Below the pieces are notes generated by a model that saw only the letters and a list, made by a program, of their open reading frames with translations, searched no databases and was not told where the DNA came from. This document shows, piece by piece, positions 1 through 8,818 of a stretch of DNA of 64,000 bases. Each line of letters starts with the position of its first letter. Positions within the stretch are counted from its first letter, which is position 1. The position numbers and the translations under genes were made by a program. The stretch is from an uncultured Pelagibacteraceae bacterium (GTDB taxonomy: Bacteria; Pseudomonadota; Alphaproteobacteria; Pelagibacterales; Pelagibacteraceae): positions 1-64,000 of the forward strand of contig CACKNR010000003.1 of NCBI GenBank assembly GCA_902601545.1, read 5' to 3'.

Positions 1-490
1 TGACCCAGATCTTGTATCGGTTTTAGACGGTAATTTTACAAAATGGTTAAAGGAAAAAAGATTTGTATCAAAAAAAATAAATACAATTAAAAAAACTAAT
101 TATAAAGCTGAAGAAAATACATCTATGGTAATAAATAAAGCCCAAGTAAAAGAAAATATATCAAGTAAAAAATTTCAGTTAATAGACGCTAGAAGCAAAG
201 AAAGATTTTCAGGTTTGGTACCTGAGCCCCGAAAAGGATTAAAGAGCGGTCACATTGAAGGATCTAAAAACATACCTTTTCAATTACTTTTAAATGAAGA
301 TCGAACCTTCAAAAAAAAAGAAGAGTTAATAAAGATTTTTGATCAGAATGAAATAGATAAAGATAAAGATATTGCTTTTACATGCGGATCTGGAGTTACT
401 GCATGTATTTTAGGACTAGCTAATTCTATTATAAGTGGTAAAAAACCAACTATCTATGATGGCTCCTGGTCAGAGTACGGATTAGAATAA
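1..490 (+). CDS. sseA: 3-mercaptopyruvate sulfurtransferase, C-terminal part (partial at window start)
   Basis: The reading frame is open from base 2, so the gene starts before the window; about 162 residues of its C-terminal rhodanese domain are visible. The active-site loop CGSGVTA is the form typical of mercaptopyruvate sulfurtransferases rather than thiosulfate sulfurtransferases. The segment LIDARSKERFSG and the GHIEGSKNIPF motif are standard rhodanese features. The family moves sulfur from 3-mercaptopyruvate to thiol acceptors or cyanide. An internal ATG at 125 is in frame but lies inside the domain linker and is not the start. The stop is 3 bp before the RND adaptor, so the genes may be co-transcribed. 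Confidence 0.88.
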   Translation, partial: DPDLVSVLDGNFTKWLKEKRFVSKKINTIKKTNYKAEENTSMVINKAQVKENISSKKFQLIDARSKERFSGLVPEPRKGLKSGHIEGSKNIPFQLLLNEDRTFKKKEELIKIFDQNEIDKDKDIAFTCGSGVTACILGLANSIISGKKPTIYDGSWSEYGLE

Positions 491-493
491 AAA

Positions 494-1366
494 ATGAAAA
501 CACCATCAAAATTAAAAGTTTTTTTAATTATTTTTTTTATTGCTATTTTTGCAATTATTGCTGCAAGGCATTTTATTGGTTTACACTATAAAAAGAAATT
601 CAGTGTGAGGCCTGCGCCAGGTGTAATCGTAGAGCAAGTTGAGAGATCATTGTTTTACAAAAGCATAGAAACTTTTGGGACAGCGATTGCACAAAATTCG
701 AAAACTTATAGAATAAAAACTAGTGAAGTTGCTGGAAAATTAAATATTGATAATAGATTTGTAAAAAAAGGCGAAATAATCCTTAGGCTTAAAAGTGGAG
801 AAGAAGTAATTGCAGATTTTGCGGGTAAATTGGGTAAAAGAGAAATTGCTCAAGGAGTTTTGGGTTCAGAGAGCTTAATAGTAACTTTAGACGATTTAAA
901 AAAAATAGTTATAGATATAAAAATTCCAGAGAATTATGTAAGTATACTAAAACCAGGGTTAAAAGCAGAAATAACAAGTTCAGCATTTAAGAAAGCTTTT
1001 AAGGGAAAAGTTCAAACAATTAGCTCAAGAATAGATCCCTCTACGAGATCGATTTTATCCAGAGTTATAGTCGATAATTCTAATTTTGATATCATTCCAG
1101 GGCAATTAATGACAGTAAAAATTATATATGATGAAGTAAACCAAATTGGTGTTCCTGAAAGTGCTGTCACGATTCAAGGTAGTACAGCTTTTGTTTACAC
1201 CGTAAGAGACGAAACTGCTGAAAAAAAAAATATTGAAATTGGTAAAAGAAATTTTGGAAAAGTTTCTGTTGTATCAGGAATAAACGAAGGCGATCTTGTT
1301 ATTACAGAGGGTGTCTCAAAAGTAAGAAATAATGCTAAAATCAAAGTTATAAATCCAAGAAATTAA
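494..1366 (+). CDS. RND efflux periplasmic adaptor (membrane fusion protein), hairpin-less form
   Basis: This 290-residue protein has an N-terminal membrane anchor (about residues 9-27), then lipoyl-like halves, a beta-barrel (about 125-210) and a membrane-proximal domain (about 215-290, GVPESAVTIQGSTAFVYTV). The family links an RND pump to an outer-membrane channel. Most members run 350-400 residues because an alpha-helical hairpin separates the two lipoyl halves. Here the first half (about 80-99, GKLNIDNRFVKKGEIILRL) is followed almost at once by the second (about 105-124, ADFAGKLGKREIAQGVLG), leaving no room for a hairpin. Its stop codon directly abuts the RND pump start, so the two are surely translated together. 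No TolC-like gene is nearby. Confidence 0.88.
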   Translation: MKTPSKLKVFLIIFFIAIFAIIAARHFIGLHYKKKFSVRPAPGVIVEQVERSLFYKSIETFGTAIAQNSKTYRIKTSEVAGKLNIDNRFVKKGEIILRLKSGEEVIADFAGKLGKREIAQGVLGSESLIVTLDDLKKIVIDIKIPENYVSILKPGLKAEITSSAFKKAFKGKVQTISSRIDPSTRSILSRVIVDNSNFDIIPGQLMTVKIIYDEVNQIGVPESAVTIQGSTAFVYTVRDETAEKKNIEIGKRNFGKVSVVSGINEGDLVITEGVSKVRNNAKIKVINPRN

Positions 1367-4300
1367 ATGTTTTTAACAGACCTATCTATCAAAAGACCTG
1401 TCGTAGCCTCAGTAATGAGCTTAGTATTAGTGATATTTGGTCTTGTAACTTTTCAAGAAATTCCAACCGATGAACTACCTGATGTGCAGCCTCCTGTAGT
1501 AACTATTCAAACTGAGTATAGAGGTGCATCGGCAGAAATTGTTGATACTCAAATAACTCAAAAAATTGAGGACTTTGTTGGAGGAACACCTGGACTAGAA
1601 ACGATAGATTCATTTAGTGAGGATGAAAGTTCAAGAATTACACTTACATTTGAGACAAGTTTAGACTTAGATGACGTTGCTAACGATGTAAGAAGCTCTG
1701 TATCTAGAGTGCTTGATAATTTACCAGAGGGTGCGGATCAGCCTGAAATTTTTAAACAAAGTGCAGGTATGAGAACTACTATGTGGTTATCATTCAACTC
1801 TGAAACGATGACTGATTTAGAATTGACTGATTACGCCGATAGATATTTAACTGATACTTTCTCTACTGTTGATGGCGTAGGCAGAGTTCGCCTTGGTGGT
1901 CAAAGAGAGCTCTCACTAAGAGTTTGGTTAGATCCAATTGCTTTAGCTGCAAGAGATCTTACGACTCAAGAAGTTGAGACAATTCTCAGACGAGAAAATA
2001 CAGAGTTCCCAGCTGGACGAATTGAGTCAAAAGATATCGATCTAACTATAAAACTAGATAAAGCTTATAAAGAAGTTGAAAATTATAAAAATCTACCTCT
2101 AAAAAGAGCTAAGGACGGTTCGATCATAACCTTGTCAGATGTTTCAAGAATCGAATTAGGAGCTGAGTCAACAAGAACTCTTTTTAAAGGCAACGGAAAA
2201 CAAGTTGTTGGTATAGGGATATATCAACAATCTGATGCAAATACCATCGCGGTAGCGAATGGGATCAAAAAAAAAATTAAAGAACTAAAACCAAGCTTGC
2301 CTCCAGGAACTACCTTAGAAGTTTCATTCGATAGAAGTAATTATATAAAATCTGCTATTAAAGAGGTTTATAAAACGCTGATTATTGCATTAATATTAGT
2401 TACTATTATTATTTATCTATTTCTCGGCAACCTTAGAGCTTTGGTAGTCCCTTTAATAGCTTTGCCTGTTTCATTAATCTCAACTTTTTTATCAATTTAT
2501 ATTTTTGATTTTTCAATAAACCTTTTTACTCTGATGGCCTTAGTACTAGCTATCGGTATTGTGGTTGATGATGCCATTGTGATGCTTGAAAATATTGTAA
2601 GGAGAATAGAGTTAGGGGATACACCTTTAGTTGCAGCTTACAAAGGTGCTAAGCAGGTATCATTTGCAATAATAGCTACAACTGTTGTGTTAGTAGCAGT
2701 ATTTATTCCTCTAATTTTTATTAAAGGAATTACAGGAGTTCTTTTTACTCAAACAGCGCTTACTCTTGCATCGGCTGTAATTATCTCTAGCTTTGTTGCG
2801 TTATCATTAAGTCCAATGTTGGCAAGTAAATTTTTGCAAAAAGATATGCAAAAATCTAAAATTGTTTTAAAATTTGAAAAGTTTTTAAAAGATCTCACTT
2901 ATCTTTATAAAGTTTCACTATTAAATTGGATAAAGAAAAGAAAAACAATAACTATTTTTTTATTAGGAACTCTAGCATTAACAATATTCTTTTTTAATTT
3001 TACTAAGAAAGAATTAATTGCTCCTGAAGATAGGGGAGCATTCTTTGTAATCGTAAAAGCTCCACAAGGGTCAGGTTTTAATTTTACCAAAGATAGAGCA
3101 GAAGAAATCGAGAAATTATTGCTTCCAAATGTAGGTAAAGGTGAATATAGAAAATTAATCATGCGAGTTCCTGGTTTTGGAAAATCTGCTAAACAAGTAA
3201 ATAGTGGATTTATAATTGTTCTTTTAGAGCCTTGGGCTAAAAGAGATCGTCATGGTGTTGAGATAATGAGAGAGTCTTTTGGAAAAATTGCGAGAGTGCC
3301 GGGTGTTTTGGCTTTTCCAATAATGCCTCAGGGAATAAGGACTGGCGGAATAGAAAGTCCAGTTCAATTTGTTGTTTTGGGTAATACATATGAGCAATTG
3401 ATTGAGTGGAAAGAGATAATTAAAAAAGAAGCAAGAAAAAATCCTGGTCTCACCTCTATTCAAGATGACTTTGATCTGAACAAACCTCAATTAAATGTAA
3501 AGATAGATCAAAAAAAAGCTGCTGATCTAGGAGTTTCTACAGAAGATATTGGAAAAACTATAGAAACAATTTTTGGTTCAAAAAGAGTTACAAACTTTAC
3601 AAGAGATGGAAAAGAATATTCTATAATTTTGCAAGGCGATATCAAAGATAGACAAGAGCCAGATAGTATAAGTAAAGTTTTTGTGAGATCTAAAAACAAT
3701 GGAAAGCTTGTATCTGTGTCAAACTTAGTTGCATACGATGAAGAGGGACAGTCACCATTCTTAGCAAGATACAATAGACAAAAAGCTGTTACTATATCGG
3801 CAAGACTTGTCGGAGACTATTCCCTTGATGAGGCTCTAAATTTTTTAGTAAGTGTTGTAGAACAAAATACACCTCAAGCAAAAATTGCTTATAAAGGTGA
3901 AAGTGAAGAGTATAAAAAAACTAATACTGAACTTTATGTAATATTTGCTTTAGCATTAATTACTGCATACCTGGCAATGAGTGCTCAATTTGAAAGCTGG
4001 AGGCATCCACTGACAATTATGTTAACTGTGCCTATGGCTATTCTTGGTGGATTAATTGGTTTACTAGTAGTTGGGTCTTCCTTGAATGTTTATAGTCAGA
4101 TAGCGTTAATCATTTTGATAGGTCTCTCAGCTAAAAACGGTATCCTAATTGTAGAATTTGCAAATCAGTTAAGGAAGGAAGGAAAAAATTTAGAAGTTGC
4201 TGTATTTGAAGCTGCCGCTATTAGGCTAAGGCCTATTCTCATGACAAGTATCTCGACAATTATTGGGGTTTTACCACTAATTCTTGGAACTGGACCAGGT

Positions 4301-4462
4301 GCTGCAAGTCGATTAACTGTTGGTATAACAATATTTGGTGGAATGCTATTCTCAACATTTTTTACTCTCTACGTAATCCCTACTGTTTATACAATTGTTG
4401 GAAGAGGAACCAAGAGGATTGATTCTGTTGAAATTGAGCTACAGAAACAGCTTAAAAAATAA
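1367..4462 (+). CDS. RND family efflux pump, inner-membrane subunit (AcrB/MexF-like, HAE1 type)
   Basis: A full-length RND transporter of 1031 residues. It shows TM1 at about residues 11-28, a large periplasmic porter domain, a TM2-TM6 block from about 335, the paired acidic residues Asp401-Asp402 in GIVVDDAIVMLEN that relay protons in TM4, and a second TM block near 855-1010. The family exports hydrophobic compounds, drugs or lipids by proton antiport, but the substrate cannot be told from sequence. It forms a two-gene unit with the adaptor, with no gap. Its end overlaps the oppositely oriented lipoprotein gene by 11 bp. Confidence 0.95.
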   Translation: MFLTDLSIKRPVVASVMSLVLVIFGLVTFQEIPTDELPDVQPPVVTIQTEYRGASAEIVDTQITQKIEDFVGGTPGLETIDSFSEDESSRITLTFETSLDLDDVANDVRSSVSRVLDNLPEGADQPEIFKQSAGMRTTMWLSFNSETMTDLELTDYADRYLTDTFSTVDGVGRVRLGGQRELSLRVWLDPIALAARDLTTQEVETILRRENTEFPAGRIESKDIDLTIKLDKAYKEVENYKNLPLKRAKDGSIITLSDVSRIELGAESTRTLFKGNGKQVVGIGIYQQSDANTIAVANGIKKKIKELKPSLPPGTTLEVSFDRSNYIKSAIKEVYKTLIIALILVTIIIYLFLGNLRALVVPLIALPVSLISTFLSIYIFDFSINLFTLMALVLAIGIVVDDAIVMLENIVRRIELGDTPLVAAYKGAKQVSFAIIATTVVLVAVFIPLIFIKGITGVLFTQTALTLASAVIISSFVALSLSPMLASKFLQKDMQKSKIVLKFEKFLKDLTYLYKVSLLNWIKKRKTITIFLLGTLALTIFFFNFTKKELIAPEDRGAFFVIVKAPQGSGFNFTKDRAEEIEKLLLPNVGKGEYRKLIMRVPGFGKSAKQVNSGFIIVLLEPWAKRDRHGVEIMRESFGKIARVPGVLAFPIMPQGIRTGGIESPVQFVVLGNTYEQLIEWKEIIKKEARKNPGLTSIQDDFDLNKPQLNVKIDQKKAADLGVSTEDIGKTIETIFGSKRVTNFTRDGKEYSIILQGDIKDRQEPDSISKVFVRSKNNGKLVSVSNLVAYDEEGQSPFLARYNRQKAVTISARLVGDYSLDEALNFLVSVVEQNTPQAKIAYKGESEEYKKTNTELYVIFALALITAYLAMSAQFESWRHPLTIMLTVPMAILGGLIGLLVVGSSLNVYSQIALIILIGLSAKNGILIVEFANQLRKEGKNLEVAVFEAAAIRLRPILMTSISTIIGVLPLILGTGPGAASRLTVGITIFGGMLFSTFFTLYVIPTVYTIVGRGTKRIDSVEIELQKQLKK

Positions 4463-5051
4463 TATATTTATTTTTATCTAGATTTTTTTTACAGAGTGTT
4501 AATTGTTTTCTATATTTGCTTGCCATATCCTTAACTGACTTTGCGTATATGATGGCCTTTTTATCTTTTGAATAATTTTTATAATCTCCCCAGCCTTTAT
4601 AATAAGCTAAGTATTGTCGGTAAGGATCTTTTTTTGAAATTTTTAATATTTTATTTGTTTTATGAATATACCATCCTATAAAATCCACTGAGTCTTTAAA
4701 TCTTGCTCTTGTGGCAAGTGGATTATTTGTTTCTCTTTTATATTGTTCCCAGGTTCCTTTAACTGCTTGGGAATATCCAAATGAAGATGAAGGTCTTTTA
4801 AATGGAATCACTTTAAATAATTTGGTCCTTGGAGGTTTTGCAAGCCAATTAAAGTCACTTTCTTTTTTGACAAAAGCTAATTGTAAATGAATAGGTGCTC
4901 CCCACTTTTCATAGGAAGCCTTTGAATGTTTGTACCATAAATATCTCTCTTCAAATATAGCACAACTATTTTGCGTATTTTTTGGTATTGAAGAACAAGC
5001 ACTTAAAATTAAAAAAATTAAAATAAATTTTACTTTTTTAAAAGGAATCAC
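4452..5051 (-). CDS. lipoprotein with lytic-transglycosylase (SLT)-like domain
   Basis: This 199-residue protein begins with a lipoprotein signal (hydrophobic stretch ending LSAC, lipid-modified Cys about residue 19). The body resembles SLT transglycosylases: a candidate catalytic Glu in the segment LQLAFVKKESDF, then SSSFGYSQAVKGTWEQYK, the counterpart of the GLMQ motif. Such enzymes cleave peptidoglycan to 1,6-anhydro-muropeptides. The match is by motif and domain shape, so function is inferred. It lies 20 bp upstream of nothing else on its strand but follows the nuclease gene by 20 bp, and may share its transcript. Confidence 0.65.
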   Translation of the reverse strand: MIPFKKVKFILIFLILSACSSIPKNTQNSCAIFEERYLWYKHSKASYEKWGAPIHLQLAFVKKESDFNWLAKPPRTKLFKVIPFKRPSSSFGYSQAVKGTWEQYKRETNNPLATRARFKDSVDFIGWYIHKTNKILKISKKDPYRQYLAYYKGWGDYKNYSKDKKAIIYAKSVKDMASKYRKQLTLCKKNLDKNKYIIF

Positions 5052-5071
5052 TATGTAATTTATACTAGAAA

Positions 5072-5569
5072 TTAATTAAGCTTTCTCCATTTTTCTGGCT
5101 CCATAAACTTCCCTTTCCATAGACCTAATTTATTTTCTTTTGCGAATTCTTCATCTGGTACATATGTTTTAGAATATCTTCTATATGCTATTGCAAAACC
5201 ATTTCTTACCATCCACTGATTTAAGTTAGTTTTTCCTTTATAGCACGTAGCTATATATCTTTTGTATCTATCTTTAGATGAAGAAATGCATTTTATTTCA
5301 GTAGTATCAATTTTAGTTATTAGTTTTTCTTTTGAAACTCTCCCACAGCTATAATCTTTATAAAATGTAAAGCTAATAAAAAACGAAATTTTAAAGGACT
5401 CTTTTTTGCATTGTTGTCTCATTTCTGGGGCATCTATTCCTTCTAATCTAAATTTATAATTATCTATATGTACTGTATCTCCATCAACGACTTTTGGAAT
5501 GCCAGATATTTCTTCCGCTATAGAATTAGAAAGCAAAACCAAAAGTATAATTATTATACGAATAAACAT
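5072..5569 (-). CDS. secreted thermonuclease-like (staphylococcal nuclease fold) protein
   Basis: A 165-residue protein with an N-terminal signal peptide (about residues 1-18, cleavage after SIAEE region possible). The SNase motifs are present in order: VVDGDTVHI, then FRLEGIDAPE, which carries the Arg, Asp and Glu equivalents of the catalytic set, and DRYKRYIATCY, which carries the second catalytic Arg. The family are calcium-dependent nucleases; with a signal peptide this one probably acts in the periplasm or outside, perhaps for nucleotide scavenging. The stop of the VanZ-like gene touches its start (5570/5569), so they form an operon. Confidence 0.85.
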   Translation of the reverse strand: MFIRIIIILLVLLSNSIAEEISGIPKVVDGDTVHIDNYKFRLEGIDAPEMRQQCKKESFKISFFISFTFYKDYSCGRVSKEKLITKIDTTEIKCISSSKDRYKRYIATCYKGKTNLNQWMVRNGFAIAYRRYSKTYVPDEEFAKENKLGLWKGKFMEPEKWRKLN

Positions 5570-5962
5570 TTAATTTTGAAGTTTTTTAAAAAATTTAAAC
5601 ATTAAAAAAGCCAACATCACACCTAAACCGTTTGCGTACAAATCGTTAAGTTCAAATGCTCTATTAGGAATAAAATAATGAAATAGTTCTAAAATTATTG
5701 AAATTAAAAATAAAAAAGAAAAACTATTTATAAATTTTTTTTGATTGTTCCGAAATATAAAACCTAAAATACTTAAATAGAAAAAAAATATTAAATGATT
5801 AATAGAAGTTCCTATTGGATTTGAAATTAAATCAGGTTGTGTTCCCAGATTACCGTATAAAAAGTAACCAATTAAACTTCCTGGGAACAAATAAAGAATT
5901 AATAGAATTATAAATGAAAAATAGAATAAATATTTAAAAATAGAGAAGATAGTATTTTTCAT
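5570..5962 (-). CDS. VanZ-like membrane protein
   Basis: A 130-residue protein with about four hydrophobic membrane segments. The stretch ELFHYFIPNRAFELNDLYAN carries the Glu, the PxR and the D-x-x-x-N pattern of the VanZ-like family. In general these small membrane proteins have no settled function outside teicoplanin resistance in enterococci. It is first in a three-gene set with the nuclease and the lipoprotein. The 40 bp to gpmA on the other strand must hold both promoters. The family call is fairly firm; the role is unknown. Confidence 0.75.
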   Translation of the reverse strand: MKNTIFSIFKYLFYFSFIILLILYLFPGSLIGYFLYGNLGTQPDLISNPIGTSINHLIFFFYLSILGFIFRNNQKKFINSFSFLFLISIILELFHYFIPNRAFELNDLYANGLGVMLAFLMFKFFKKLQN

Positions 5963-6002
5963 TTAATTTTTTATATAGTACATAATAACTTAATTAACTT
6001 AT

Positions 6003-6722
6003 ATGAGTAAATTAATCTTAACAAGACATGGACAGAGTACTTGGAATGCTGAAAATAGATTTACGGGTTGGGTAGATGTTGATCTTTCAGAGAAAGGTAA
6101 AGAGGAAGCTAAAAAGTCAGGTGAGTTAATTAGAGAGCTGAATATTAAAATAGATATCAGTTATACTTCTTTTCTTAAAAGAGCAATTGAAACGCTCACA
6201 ATTATTTTAAAAACTTTAAGTTTACCCATGAAGTTTAATACTGCTTGGGAATTAAACGAGAGACATTATGGTTCATTAACAGGTTTAAATAAGGACGAAA
6301 CAAAAAAGAAAATTGGAGAAGAACAATTTAAAAAATACAGAAGATCTTGGGACGTGGCGCCTCCTCCCATGGCTAAAGATAGTAATTACCTTAAAAATTT
6401 CAGCCCTTTGAACGGTGGAATACCCAAAAATGAAATTCCTTTGACAGAATCCTTGAAGAACACTTACGAAAGAGTAATTCCTTTTTATGACATTGAAATA
6501 AACAAGAATTTAAAAAATGGAAAAAATATTCTGATATCAGCTCACGGGAATTCATTAAGAGCATTGTGTAAATATCTCTTTAAGATTTCAGACACAAAGA
6601 TTAATGAACTAGAAATTCCAACAGGAAATCCACTTATTATCGAATTTGATAATCAATTAAAAATTCAAAAATATTATTATCTAGATGATAGTAGGGCAAA
6701 AGATATTAGTTTTAATCAATAG
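6003..6722 (+). CDS. gpmA: 2,3-bisphosphoglycerate-dependent phosphoglycerate mutase
   Basis: This 239-residue enzyme interconverts 3- and 2-phosphoglycerate in glycolysis and gluconeogenesis. The N-terminal RHGQSTWN motif carries the phospho-histidine; NRFTGWVDVDLSEKG is a family signature; the second catalytic His lies in ISAHGNSLRALCKYL. Length matches the family. The gene is single on its strand and its last 11 bp overlap the end of murU on the other strand. Confidence 0.95.
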   Translation: MSKLILTRHGQSTWNAENRFTGWVDVDLSEKGKEEAKKSGELIRELNIKIDISYTSFLKRAIETLTIILKTLSLPMKFNTAWELNERHYGSLTGLNKDETKKKIGEEQFKKYRRSWDVAPPPMAKDSNYLKNFSPLNGGIPKNEIPLTESLKNTYERVIPFYDIEINKNLKNGKNILISAHGNSLRALCKYLFKISDTKINELEIPTGNPLIIEFDNQLKIQKYYYLDDSRAKDISFNQ

Positions 6723-7410
6723 AACTTAAAGAAGATATTTTTTCAAACATTTCTATGGAGTTTAAATGATAAAATTTTTGATTACTTTCCAATCCACCAA
6801 GATTGTTTTCATTTATTAATTTTTTCCAAACTTCATTCATAGAAAAAATATTTTTATTGAAAAAGGCTAAATGATCATTTTTCATTATTTGCAGGCCGGT
6901 AAAAATAAATTGGTTTTTTTCATCTTTAGAAATTAAATTGTTCTTTAAATTAAAGTCACCTTTGAAAGAATTATCCAAAGATAATTCTTTTTTCACCAGT
7001 AACAAACAAGGTCTTTTATTTGTGAAATATTCTTTTTCTAAAGATTGAACTTCTTCAGAATATTTATTACTCCAAAGTGTATCTGGATTAATTACAAAAA
7101 AAGGATTATCGTTAAATTCTTTTGTTCCTTTTTTCACTCCACCACCAGTATCTAATAATAAATCTTTTTCACTTGATATTTTTATTTTAGCTCGAGATTT
7201 AAAATCTGAGATAAATTTTTCTATTTGATTAGCAAGATAATGAGTATTTACAGTTATCTCTTCCACACCATGATTGATTAAAAGATTAATTGCTCTTTCA
7301 AGAAGAGTGCTACCTCCTATTTCCAGTAATGGTTTTGGTTTTTTATTAGTAAGAGGTTGCATTCTCTTGCCTAAGCCAGCAGTCAATATCATCCCGTGTT
7401 TTATTTTCAT
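6712..7410 (-). CDS. murU: N-acetylmuramate-1-phosphate uridylyltransferase (MurU-like nucleotidyltransferase)
   Basis: A 232-residue nucleotidyltransferase with the sugar-nucleotide signature MILTAGLGKRMQPLTNKKPK near the N-terminus and the NPD of FFVINPDTLW, a metal-binding Asp. MurU makes UDP-MurNAc from MurNAc-1-phosphate and UTP in the recycling path that bypasses MurA. The call rests on context: it follows amgK (4-bp overlap), and the pair tsaE-amgK-murU is a common alphaproteobacterial order. A glucose-1-phosphate or mannose-1-phosphate transferase would look similar, but the context makes that less likely. Confidence 0.8.
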   Translation of the reverse strand: MKIKHGMILTAGLGKRMQPLTNKKPKPLLEIGGSTLLERAINLLINHGVEEITVNTHYLANQIEKFISDFKSRAKIKISSEKDLLLDTGGGVKKGTKEFNDNPFFVINPDTLWSNKYSEEVQSLEKEYFTNKRPCLLLVKKELSLDNSFKGDFNLKNNLISKDEKNQFIFTGLQIMKNDHLAFFNKNIFSMNEVWKKLINENNLGGLESNQKFYHLNSIEMFEKISSLSSID

Positions 7411-8369
7411 AAATTATTTATTTTTTTTAGTTTTTTAATTTTTAGATGTTTTTTAATTAATAAGTTTAGGTTTTTGAAGATAGGATTTTTTAGGCGTCTT
7501 TCAATTAAACTCCAAGTATAAGGTAAATATTTTAAGTAATTAGATTTGCCATCTCTTTTAAAAAGTCTTACAAATATTCCTAGAATTTTTAAATTTCTTT
7601 GAACAGATAATATTTCAAAATCATTTTTTAAATTTTTGTATTCCTCTTTTTTAAGTTTAGATTTGTAATAATAAAAATTTAATAATTTTTCTTGTAAATT
7701 TGAGGGCAATTTTATTCTTACATCGTCAATTAATGAAACTACATCATATAATGGGTTTCCAATTATAGCATCCTGGCTATCAATCAAACCAAGTTTATTT
7801 TTATTTATCATTATATTTGATGCATGAAAATCTCTGTGTACAAAAGTACTGTTTTGAAAATAAAGTTTTTTATATATTTTTGTTAATTCATTTTTTAAAA
7901 TTTCTTTAATTTTTTTTAGTTTTGAACTTTTGAAACAATACTTTAAATACCAATCAAAAAATAAATCAGATTCTTTATGAAGATTCTTAATTGAATATTT
8001 TTGAAAATTAATTTTGAATTTCCCTAAACGATAATTTCGTTGTAATTTTATATTTTGTAGTTTTATGATAATCTTAATGAGATCTTTGTAGTCATTAAAT
8101 TTATTTTTTTTTTTAATAATTGTATTATAAAAAGACTTTTGTCCCAAATCAGTAATCTCAATAATATCGTGTTCATAGTGATTAGTGATTAGCTTTGGTG
8201 CATATATCTTATATTTTGCTAAAATTTTGTTTACAACAATATAGGTAATTAAATTTTTAAATTTTTCTTTTTTTGCTTGAATTATAATTGATGTATTCTT
8301 TCCTTTTTGTAATCTATAAAATTCTCTAAATGATGCGTCTCCTGATATTTTTTTAAGTTTATAATTCAT
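7407..8369 (-). CDS. amgK: anomeric N-acetylmuramate/N-acetylglucosamine kinase (AmgK-like phosphotransferase)
   Basis: A 320-residue aminoglycoside-phosphotransferase-fold kinase. The N-terminal ISGDASFREFYRL is typical of AmgK, and the catalytic loop HRDFHASNIM lies near residue 178, followed by the metal-binding Asp in LIDSQDAIIGNPLYD. AmgK phosphorylates MurNAc at the anomeric position, feeding MurU. The gene overlaps tsaE by 11 bp and murU by 4 bp, so the three are translationally coupled. It is rich in Lys and Asn, as is usual in this AT-rich genome. Confidence 0.8.
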   Translation of the reverse strand: MNYKLKKISGDASFREFYRLQKGKNTSIIIQAKKEKFKNLITYIVVNKILAKYKIYAPKLITNHYEHDIIEITDLGQKSFYNTIIKKKNKFNDYKDLIKIIIKLQNIKLQRNYRLGKFKINFQKYSIKNLHKESDLFFDWYLKYCFKSSKLKKIKEILKNELTKIYKKLYFQNSTFVHRDFHASNIMINKNKLGLIDSQDAIIGNPLYDVVSLIDDVRIKLPSNLQEKLLNFYYYKSKLKKEEYKNLKNDFEILSVQRNLKILGIFVRLFKRDGKSNYLKYLPYTWSLIERRLKNPIFKNLNLLIKKHLKIKKLKKINNL

Positions 8370-8808
8370 TTAAAAATTTCCATCTATCTGAGCCTATAAA
8401 TTTAATTTCTCTCTCTTTATCATTTTTAACATAATCTAAATGTATTTCTAACTTATCAGGTAAAGGAATATTAATCAGTTGAGGCCATTCGATAATCTTA
8501 ATTGAGTCTTTCTTATCTAAAAAAATACCTAAATGCTTTAATTCTTTTTCATTTTTTATTCTGTAAAGATCAAAGTGCATAATCTTAATTGTTTTTAAAT
8601 CATATTCATAAAGTAGGTTAAAAGTAGGGCTTAGTACTTCTGTAATCTTTTCTCCATTTTTTTCTTGCAGATGATTTATTAAATATCTTGTAAAAGTGGT
8701 TTTTCCTACACCGATTTCACCGATTAAAAAAATACAATCATTGTTATCGAGCTTGTCTGCAACTTTTTGAGATAAGGAATTGAGATGTTCTAAAGATTTT
8801 ACAATCAT
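8359..8808 (-). CDS. tsaE: tRNA threonylcarbamoyladenosine biosynthesis ATPase TsaE
   Basis: This 149-residue ATPase has Walker A GEIGVGKTT (about residues 30-38) and the family segment LSPTFNLLYEYD followed by MHFDLYRI. TsaE works with TsaB and TsaD to add the threonylcarbamoyl group to A37 of ANN-decoding tRNAs. It sits 10 bp downstream of ahcY and overlaps amgK. Its partner tsaB is also in this window (52689-53069) in a shortened form. Confidence 0.93.
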   Translation of the reverse strand: MIVKSLEHLNSLSQKVADKLDNNDCIFLIGEIGVGKTTFTRYLINHLQEKNGEKITEVLSPTFNLLYEYDLKTIKIMHFDLYRIKNEKELKHLGIFLDKKDSIKIIEWPQLINIPLPDKLEIHLDYVKNDKEREIKFIGSDRWKFLNEL

Positions 8809-8818
8809 TAGCTACTGT

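Noticed and set aside
2905-3774. Three reverse-strand frames inside the RND pump gene
   Set aside because: Their products show no domain or signal that makes sense and they are mirrors of a strongly supported gene.
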